Part shown: in pieces, positions 61,101 through 64,000 of the stretch
How positions within the stretch are numbered: position 1 is the stretch's first letter
How the letters are laid out: every line of letters begins with the position of its first letter
DNA from: Todiramphus chloris collaris
Lineage: Eukaryota > Chordata > Aves > Coraciiformes > Alcedinidae
DNA: 64,000 nucleotides
NCBI GenBank assembly: GCA_025345505.1
Contig: JANVCC010000018.1
Span: 34,470,959-34,534,958 of the forward strand
Direction: 5' to 3'
Notes under the pieces: generated by a model
Told to the model about the DNA's origin: nothing
Database searches by the model: none
What the model saw: the letters and a program-made list of their open reading frames with translations, nothing else
Made by a program: the position numbers and the translations under genes

Positions 61101-63428
61101 GGAATGGCTGTTGCACAGAGGGGAAGCGTGTGGGGGCACAGAGACAGCCTGTTGCTATTCTGTGTATGGGCACAGTCAATATTGAAAGGGATTTCTCTTG
61201 TTGAATGCTTTCAAGTTAAGTGTAACTACTAATATTTAGAGATAATTGCTATGTGGTGATGAACACATACCTGAAATTTCTTGACGTTTACAGAGTATTT
61301 TACATGCCAGAAGTGGTTAAGTAAGGATTGATATTTCCATTTTGCAGTTACGTGGTGGAGGAGGAGAGCCTGAATTGGACACTTTACTGTTTGCTATCAG
61401 TCATAGAGGAAATCTTTGCCAAATCACAAAGAGAACCTGAAACTTCCTGGCTTCTAGCCGTATGCCAAGCTCATTCACTAACCTGTGATCTGTTTTTCTC
61501 TTTTTTTCCCTTGAAAACAGAGAAGCTTATCTGATGATAGAAGAGTAGCAATGAAATATAAACAAATCACTAAAAGTAGTAGTAGTGCTTTAAGATCAGA
61601 ACCCGATCTTAAGCAGCTGAAACCTCAAAGGAACTTAATCATGTTAATGAAACTTTAATTTTTCTATCCAAGTTTCTTTATGGTGACATTTTTTATTTAG
61701 CTATGTGGTTGTCCAAGGCTGAGATGCGATTCCTGATTTCCAAGGATACGATGATGATGAAGTCTCTGTTCCACCACGGAAGAAACAAGGAGTTCAGATA
61801 CCTTAGGACTTCTTCTTGGAGGTTGCCATGTTAGGAAGTATTTTGTTTGCTAAAGTACAAATTAGAAAACCAGTCAGAAATTTATTTGCATTGTTAGTCA
61901 ATGAAATACCTTTAACATACACTCAAATAGATTTCCTTTTAATGCAAGTCCATGTTTATGTTTTCCTGTCAAATCCAGTAGTGAGAAGTGCTGTAGTTAG
62001 AGAACTTACATGTTTTGCATTGCTTTTGTACCTGGTGATATTGCAGTTTAGAATAGCTTTTAGGTTTTCATGGGGGAATATGGTTAAGTATCAGTATTTT
62101 CCTGAGCCTTATTACATGTCACTCTCTAGTCTAATATACAGTGTGGTAAGATCAGCCAGGAAAACACAAATACAAATGTTAACTCTTTTTTTTTTTCCCC
62201 TCTTTAGGATTACGATGGCTTTTTTGAATCAAAGGAGAGCAATACTGTCTTCTCCTTTCTTGGAGTGAAACCTACTTTGGCATCAAAGGTCAGTGTAATA
62301 TTGCATGGAATTCTTGAATTTTCTTTGAACTGAAGGAACTCCATGTGTTGGGAGGCACCATTGTCCTGATCCAGACCTTGTCCGTGTCAGTTTTCATGCT
62401 GATGAAGTTATTGAAATGGTTGTCATAAAAAGCAAAGCGTTTTAAATGCAACCCAGCATATACATGGGAGTTGAGACTGCAGATAAATGAAGTTTAAAGA
62501 ATATGTTCTCCTTCACATTATCAATCTAAATTGAAAGCAACTGCTTCGATTTTAATAGGAGACAGAACTAGGATCTTAATCGCTGGAATACCTGCAATTT
62601 ATATCACCAAAACATCATCTTACTGGGCCAGCCTGGCATAATGGCTCACAGGACAGCATGTAATTCATTAGGCATTCATTATTTTGTTTTTAATACTGAA
62701 ATGCTGGAGAAGTCAGGAGTTATATCAACTTTTTGGATAAGAATTCAGTTTTAACACATACATACAGGGCAGAATGCAAAGTCAGATAATATCTTTCTGT
62801 GGATGGCAGTATAGTAGAGGATATTTTATTGCCATATGTAAGCTTGGACACTTGTTCAAAGAGTTTGCATGGTGCACCTTTTGGCAGTATATCAGAGACT
62901 TAGGGTGGGATTTTTCTCCCTTGACTACTGTAGATGTAGCTGTATTTGGTAGTAGTACTGTTTCAGGCCTGGACAGTAGCTCTTGGGTATCTGTAGGAGT
63001 CCTCTTCTGGCAGGAATGAATTTATTTCTGGACCCCATGAGGGACAGGAGTGGCAGGGGACCTCAGCAGAGAACTGCAAAAGCAGGTTATTTTGGCAGCC
63101 TGCCTCGCTTTGTAGCTTGAAGAACTAATCCTAGGAAAAAGATGGTGTCCTAGTGCAGTCCGAACTAGTGGCTTCTGTGCAGCTCTGTTCTGGGGAAATA
63201 ACCTGCTGTAGGCCTGGAGGAGTGTTTCTGTAAACTTGGCCAAACCACTGCTTCAGTCTGGTAGTACTTCAGAGTGATGCATCCTCAGCTGCTGTGTGGA
63301 CCAGTTAGGGGCACCTTCTATGCAAAGGTCACAGGCACAGGAGATGAGAATGTATTCATAGCAGTAATAAACTTTTTTGGTTTTGTTTTATTTTTCTCTT
63401 TTCTCCTAAACAGGAGTTGGAACCCTAG
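19080..63428 (+). CDS. SH3BGRL2: SH3BGRL2, SH3 domain-binding glutamate-rich-like protein 2 (spliced, 4 exons)
   Basis: The CDS is join(19080..19124, 43612..43797, 62208..62288, 63414..63428) and encodes 108 residues; the human protein is 107 as I recall it. The SH3BGR family are small, mostly cytosolic thioredoxin-fold proteins without redox catalysis. The predicted protein fits: strand beta-1 lies near residues 2-8 (VIRVFVA), the glutaredoxin active-site position reads ASSSGSVA, and the only cysteine is C76, so there is no CxxC. Residues 64-70 are PLPPQIF, the family's proline-rich motif with overlapping SH3-ligand and EVH1-ligand patterns. The acidic stretch EFEEVD and the C-terminal VFSFLGV are also typical. 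SH3BGRL2 is favoured over SH3BGRL and SH3BGRL3 by [23 protein letters not shown] and the short LASK..EP tail. All three introns (24,487, 18,410 and 1,125 bp) are phase 0. Compared with recalled human protein, residue 13 is Ser instead of Phe and the C-terminus is one residue longer. No frameshift or stop interrupts the model. Confidence 0.96.
19353..19371 (+). repeat. poly-G run (19 G)
   Basis: A run of 19 consecutive G lies at the 3' edge of the CpG island in intron 1. Such runs are length-unstable and often miscounted by sequencing. Confidence 0.9.
19503..19670 (+). mobile_element. CR1 LINE 3' end, + strand
   Basis: The sequence 'gaggttgtggagtctccttcc' through 'gatgatccatctccagaggtc' to the tail 'ctgtgtgatgctgtgatt' is a severely 5'-truncated CR1 3' end. 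It lies only about 130 bp past the CpG island at the start of intron 1. The ORFs at 19496-19754 on the minus strand are antisense to it. Confidence 0.85.
19671..29407 (+). other. SH3BGRL2 intron 1, proximal 9.7 kb, no gene recognised
   Basis: AT-rich intronic DNA with no clear LINE or LTR. It contains GTTT-type tracts (for example near 22268), a TA/TG-rich tract at 28857-28985 and chance ORFs up to about 109 codons. The 19915-20060 stretch has balanced composition with homeodomain-like ATTA cores and could be conserved non-coding DNA, but that needs alignment. Confidence 0.5.
28857..28985. repeat. TA/TG-rich alternating purine-pyrimidine tract
   Basis: Imperfect TATA, TATG and TGTG units run through about 130 bp. 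The ORFs on both strands here (28777-28998 and 28799-29039) are products of the simple repeat. Confidence 0.8.
29408..29572 (+). mobile_element. CR1 LINE 3' fragment, + strand, tail lost
   Basis: The order 'ctgaggaagaagttcttcag', 'ggaatagattgcccagagaa', 'gttgtggatgacctcttcct', 'ggaggctgttcaagggcagg' matches the CR1 3' region. The terminal ATTCTATG tail is not visible, so the 3' end is deleted or decayed. Confidence 0.8.
29573..32410 (+). other. SH3BGRL2 intron 1, no feature recognised
   Basis: Intronic DNA with short A and T runs (for example near 30987) and no identifiable repeat boundary or coding exon. Confidence 0.5.
32411..33031 (-). mobile_element. CR1 LINE 3' part, about 620 bp, antisense
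   Basis: On the + strand this starts 'acagaatttagaatagaaaa' (complement of a CR1 3' tail), then 'catctagtccaact', 'atgcttcctaatgttgagt', 'cctccctctccacttcccct' and 'gaggtcacccctcatttctcc', all reverse complements of the CR1 3' region, and reaches further 5' than most copies here. The 89-codon minus-strand ORF at 32483-32752 lies inside it. Confidence 0.85.
33914..34710 (+). mobile_element. ERVL-type solo LTR with perfect 5-bp target duplication
   Basis: The LTR occupies 33919-34705 (787 bp), starts TGTCCTGGTTTG and ends AAACCGTGGCA, so it has TG...CA ends. It is flanked by identical CTAGT at 33914-33918 and 34706-34710. A 5-bp duplication fits class III (ERVL) integration. An AT-rich TATA-like stretch near 34519-34560 and ATTAAA at 34564-34569 support the + orientation. 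No internal viral sequence remains, so it arose by LTR-LTR recombination. The ORFs on both strands in 33984-34565 are inside the LTR. The family name is from memory of similar neoavian LTRs and is not asserted. Confidence 0.85.
34711..40229 (+). other. SH3BGRL2 intron 1, no gene recognised
   Basis: Intronic DNA with an (AAAT)n tract at 34842-34861 and a T-run near 36797. The ORFs around 35200-35970 and 36681-36974 have no domain or splice support. No further LINE or LTR termini are clear. Confidence 0.5.
40230..40616 (-). mobile_element. probable ERVK-like solo LTR, antisense
   Basis: Read on the minus strand, an element from 40610 to 40236 (375 bp) starts TGGCACAAAG and ends GGTATAAACA, giving TG...CA ends. 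It contains a TATA box (TATAAAAT, 40332-40339) and a nearby AATAAA (40313-40318), the close spacing of short-R retroviral LTRs, then a CT-rich U5. Flanking hexamers are TGTTGC (40230-40235) and TGTTGA (40611-40616), a 6-bp duplication with one mismatch, which fits ERVK-type integration. No internal sequence is attached. The U3 boundary is the less certain end. Confidence 0.6.
41395..41595 (+). mobile_element. CR1 LINE 3' end with expanded 8-bp tail, + strand
   Basis: The segment 'ggaacactggaacaggttgc', 'ggtcaggcttgagggggctc', 'ggtcccttccaacccaaact' is a CR1 3' end. The tail at 41537-41595 is about seven imperfect copies of an ATTCTATG-like unit, longer than the one to three copies elsewhere in the window. 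Confidence 0.9.
41596..43611 (+). other. SH3BGRL2 intron 1, last 2 kb
   Basis: Intronic DNA ending in the exon 2 acceptor tract. Apart from the ATT microsatellite, nothing is recognised. Confidence 0.55.
42516..42552. repeat. (ATT)n/(TTTA)n microsatellite
   Basis: TTTA units pass into a run of about eight ATT units in intron 1. Confidence 0.9.
43612..43797 (+). CDS. SH3BGRL2: SH3BGRL2 coding exon 2
   Basis: This exon encodes 62 residues (16-77), from [15 protein letters not shown] to DDRYCG. It carries most of the thioredoxin-like fold, including the helix after beta-1, the acidic EFEEVD strand region and the PLPPQIF ligand motif at residues 64-70. The acceptor is a T-rich tract ending CATCTAG (AG at 43610-43611). 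The donor is GTAAGT at 43798-43803. Reading through the donor would reach a stop after 13 intron codons. The high identity to the mammalian protein contrasts with the repeat-derived ORFs nearby. Confidence 0.97.
43798..46979 (+). other. SH3BGRL2 intron 2, proximal part, nothing recognised
   Basis: Intronic DNA after the GTAAGT donor. No repeat terminus or coding exon is clear. The only ORF over 60 codons (46291-46494, minus) has no domain. Confidence 0.5.
46980..48995 (-). mobile_element. internally deleted ERV provirus remnant (LTR end, PBS, gag-like, RNase H-integrase)
   Basis: Read leftwards on the minus strand, the remnant begins with the last about 50 bp of an LTR (48941-48995), resembling the end of the LTR at 52683-53254. 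An 8-bp gap leads to a lysine-type primer binding site (48915-48932), then gag-like sequence (about 48.9-47.9 kb) fused to a pol segment. That segment shows the RNase H start motif YTDGS (around 47790) and, further on, a zinc-binding integrase region with HECEAC (around 47.2 kb). Protease, reverse transcriptase, env and the 3' LTR are absent. Frameshifts and stops interrupt all parts, so nothing functional is encoded. Fragments of it appear as ORFs at 47081-47293, 47552-47773 and 47790-48038 on the minus strand. Class III (ERVL-like) is my best guess. Confidence 0.75.
48915..48932 (-). other. retroviral primer binding site, tRNA-Lys type
   Basis: The minus strand reads TGGCTCCTGAACAGGGAC. It differs at two positions, as I recall, from the binding site complementary to tRNA-Lys. 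It lies just inside an LTR end that finishes CAACCCACAACA. The 8-bp gap to the LTR end is longer than the usual 1-3 bp. Confidence 0.6.
48996..51160 (+). other. SH3BGRL2 intron 2, old repeat trace and simple tracts
   Basis: At 49224-49345 the sequence starts GGGCCAGATTCACAAAGGG, which resembles a widespread old amniote repeat; no second terminus is visible. C and T runs lie at 49769-49817. No coding exon is seen. Confidence 0.4.
49769..49817. repeat. C9 and T-rich low-complexity tract
   Basis: A C9 run (49769-49777) is followed by TTTTGG units and a T19 run (49799-49817). Confidence 0.85.
51161..51380 (+). mobile_element. CR1 LINE 3' end, + strand, relatively intact
   Basis: The segment runs 'gggtggatattaggaagcat', 'tggaatggactgcccaggga', 'ggtggtggagtcaccatccc', 'ggttggacttgatgatcttg', ending AACTATTCTGTGATTCTATG. 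It matches a young-type CR1 3' end and resembles the copy at 59106-59574, suggesting the same subfamily. Confidence 0.9.
51381..52677 (+). other. SH3BGRL2 intron 2, nothing recognised
   Basis: AT-rich intronic DNA between a CR1 copy and a solo LTR, with no ORF over 60 codons outside the LTR. Confidence 0.55.
52678..53259 (+). mobile_element. ERVL-type solo LTR with near-perfect 5-bp target duplication
   Basis: The LTR spans 52683-53254 (572 bp), starting TGTATTGGGTCTG and ending AAACCACCACA. Flanks are AAGGT (52678-52682) and AAGCT (53255-53259), a 5-bp duplication with one mismatch. The U3 carries a TATA-like AATAAAAG (52949-52956) followed by a G15 run (52966-52980). AATAAA lies at 53068-53073, before the U5. 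This is a family I recognise from many neoavian birds. The 147-codon minus-strand ORF at 52838-53281 is antisense to the LTR and not a gene. Confidence 0.88.
53260..59105 (+). other. SH3BGRL2 intron 2, central part, nothing recognised
   Basis: Nearly 6 kb without a clear repeat boundary. Small features are a CA-type tract near 53800 and a (TA)n run near 58937. The stretch 54430-54620 has homeodomain-like TAATTG/TAATTA cores and balanced composition; conservation would need alignment. ORFs of 100-124 codons at 56366-56814 overlap on both strands without any domain. Confidence 0.5.
59106..59574 (+). mobile_element. CR1 LINE 3' end, about 470 bp, + strand
   Basis: The segment reads 'tatgaggagaggctgaggga', 'tttggagaggaggaggctga', 'gaggtctagatcagatatta', 'ggctctggaatgggctgccc' and ends 'cttttccaactgacgattct' with two GTGATTCTG units. 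A T/G-rich stretch (about 59440-59510) interrupts it just before the 3' end. Confidence 0.9.
59609..59782 (-). mobile_element. CR1 LINE 3' end, antisense, tail-to-tail with the previous copy
   Basis: On the + strand it begins TCACAGAATCACAGAATG, the complement of a CR1 tail, then 'gggttggaagagacctcaaa', 'gtctccagagaagaagactc' and 'cacaacctccctgggcagcc', after which it is truncated. It lies 34 bp from the CR1 tail at 59574. Confidence 0.9.
59783..60337 (+). other. SH3BGRL2 intron 2, spacer between two antisense CR1 copies
   Basis: Non-repeat intronic DNA between two minus-strand CR1 ends. Nothing else is recognised; the ORF at 59725-60048 begins in antisense CR1. Confidence 0.5.
60338..60641 (-). 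mobile_element. CR1 LINE 3' end, antisense
   Basis: On the + strand it starts AGAATCATAGAATGGTAG and continues 'gttggaagagacctctggag', 'caacccccctgccagcac', 'gagactccccaacctctctg', 'cagcctgttccagtgctctg' and 'cctctcatcctatcattggg', a good antisense CR1 3' end, 5'-truncated near 60641. The 110-codon minus ORF at 60379-60711 overlaps it. Confidence 0.9.
60774..60807. repeat. 17-bp tandem duplication (2 copies)
   Basis: GCATGTC[C/A]TATGACATT occurs twice in direct tandem, 60774-60790 and 60791-60807, differing at one base. Confidence 0.9.
60808..62207 (+). other. SH3BGRL2 intron 2, distal end
   Basis: Intronic DNA ending in the exon 3 acceptor. It includes most of a 150-codon ORF (61816-62268) that is out of frame with exon 3. 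No repeat is recognised. Confidence 0.5.
62208..62288 (+). CDS. SH3BGRL2: SH3BGRL2 coding exon 3
   Basis: This exon encodes 27 residues (78-104), beginning [14 protein letters not shown] and ending PTLASK, the C-terminal strand and helix of the fold. The acceptor is a long pyrimidine tract ending CTTTAG (AG at 62206-62207). The donor is GTCAGT at 62289. A 150-codon ORF (61816-62268) overlaps this exon in a different frame and is not part of the gene. Confidence 0.96.
62289..63413 (+). other. SH3BGRL2: SH3BGRL2 intron 3
   Basis: An intron of 1,125 bp with a GTCAGT donor and a CAG acceptor after a strong pyrimidine tract. No repeat or ORF of interest. Confidence 0.85.
63414..63428 (+). CDS. 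SH3BGRL2: SH3BGRL2 terminal coding exon (ELEP-stop)
   Basis: Only four codons (Glu-Leu-Glu-Pro) and a TAG stop lie in this exon; the rest is 3' UTR. The acceptor has a strong T/C tract and AACAG just before 63414. As I recall it the human protein ends AEP after the same exon junction, so this bird form has one extra residue. The tiny coding part makes this exon easy for gene finders to miss. Confidence 0.9.
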   Translation, partial: ELEP

Positions 63429-64000
63429 AAAGTCGACCTGAAGTATCAACAAGCACATTGCCTGGATGAATGACCTTGTTCTTCAGCACACAACAGCTTC
63501 CCTAATGGATCACTGTGATAGAGCAAACATGCATCATTAGTAGTAGTCTGCTTGCCATGAGACGATGCTCTCCAGTAATGTGGAGGCAATAGGAAGTATA
63601 TGGAACAGGATTAAGGCCAGGCTACTCATCTTCCTTTTTAAAAATGCTCGCTGTTGATGTTTCACTTTTTCACCGAAGTTTCAAAATCCATTTTAGGATT
63701 GCTTTTGCAACCGGCACTGGTATTCCAACAGAATAAGGAGTGAAAGTACAGAGTTTCTGTCGTTCATGGATATACTTAAACGTAGTCATATTCCTTACCT
63801 TTTTTTTATTTTTCCAAGCACTGTAGTTTAAATTATCTTGCCATGATAGTTAAAGTGCCGGTGGTTATTAGAATGTTGGTGCTGGCAGTGAGCCAGAAGG
63901 TTAAAAACTGTCAATCTTAAGCTCTCAGTCTAAGCCAATAACTGCCATATTTTCCTCTGCATCTATTGTCATGTTTGTGCTCGATCATATTTATTGTAAG
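63429..64000 (+). other. SH3BGRL2: SH3BGRL2 3' UTR (partial, continues past window)
   Basis: Sequence after the TAG stop runs at least 572 bases to the window edge. I see no AATAAA or ATTAAA followed by a GU-rich region, so the polyadenylation site is probably outside. A single ATTTA pentamer lies at about 63989. No repeat is recognised here. Confidence 0.75.

Noticed and set aside
61816..62268. 150-codon + ORF at the end of intron 2
   Set aside because: It runs through the splice acceptor and overlaps exon 3 in the wrong frame. The translation has no recognisable domain; chance in AT-rich DNA is enough.

Overview
This window comes from a bird nuclear genome. Three things support that: many CR1 LINE fragments with the typical 3' tail (8-bp repeats around ATTCTATG), solo LTRs of families I associate with neoavian endogenous retroviruses, and one recognisable vertebrate gene whose exons translate cleanly. 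I cannot name the species. Nothing bacterial is present: no operons, tRNA, rRNA or CRISPR. Most open reading frames longer than 60 codons are chance ORFs or lie inside repeats.

The single protein-coding gene is SH3BGRL2, a small thioredoxin-fold SH3BGR-family protein, on the + strand. Its CDS joins 19080..19124, 43612..43797, 62208..62288 and 63414..63428, giving 108 codons. All introns are phase 0, with GT-AG ends and pyrimidine-rich acceptors. The promoter is a TATA-less CpG island at about 18.69-19.35 kb with GC boxes, a ZNF143-like motif, a (GTCCCC)n repeat on which no ATG intervenes, and a two-codon upstream ORF ending 2 bp before the start codon. The 3' UTR starts at 63429 and runs off the window with no AATAAA seen.

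Layout: 1-18.6 kb is intergenic. It holds an ancient antisense CR1 reverse-transcriptase relic (about 3.4-3.95 kb), an unassigned CpG island at 4.03-4.40 kb with an internal diverged duplication, and two degraded CR1 copies. Intron 1 (24.5 kb) carries CR1 fragments, an ERVL-type solo LTR with a perfect 5-bp target duplication (33919-34705) and a reverse-oriented ERVK-like solo LTR (40236-40610). Intron 2 (18.4 kb) carries a minus-strand, internally deleted provirus remnant (about 46.98-48.99 kb), a second ERVL-type solo LTR (52683-53254) and several CR1 copies, including a tail-to-tail pair near 59.6 kb. Intron 3 is about 1.1 kb with no recognised repeat.

The CpG island at 4.2 kb may be the promoter of the divergent neighbour LCA5, because the mammalian order is LCA5 (minus) - SH3BGRL2 (plus). 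This rests on synteny only; no LCA5 coding sequence is visible. I found no convincing new biological system. The most useful leads are the unassigned CpG island, the promoter hexanucleotide repeat plus minimal uORF, and the deleted provirus with a lysine-type primer binding site.
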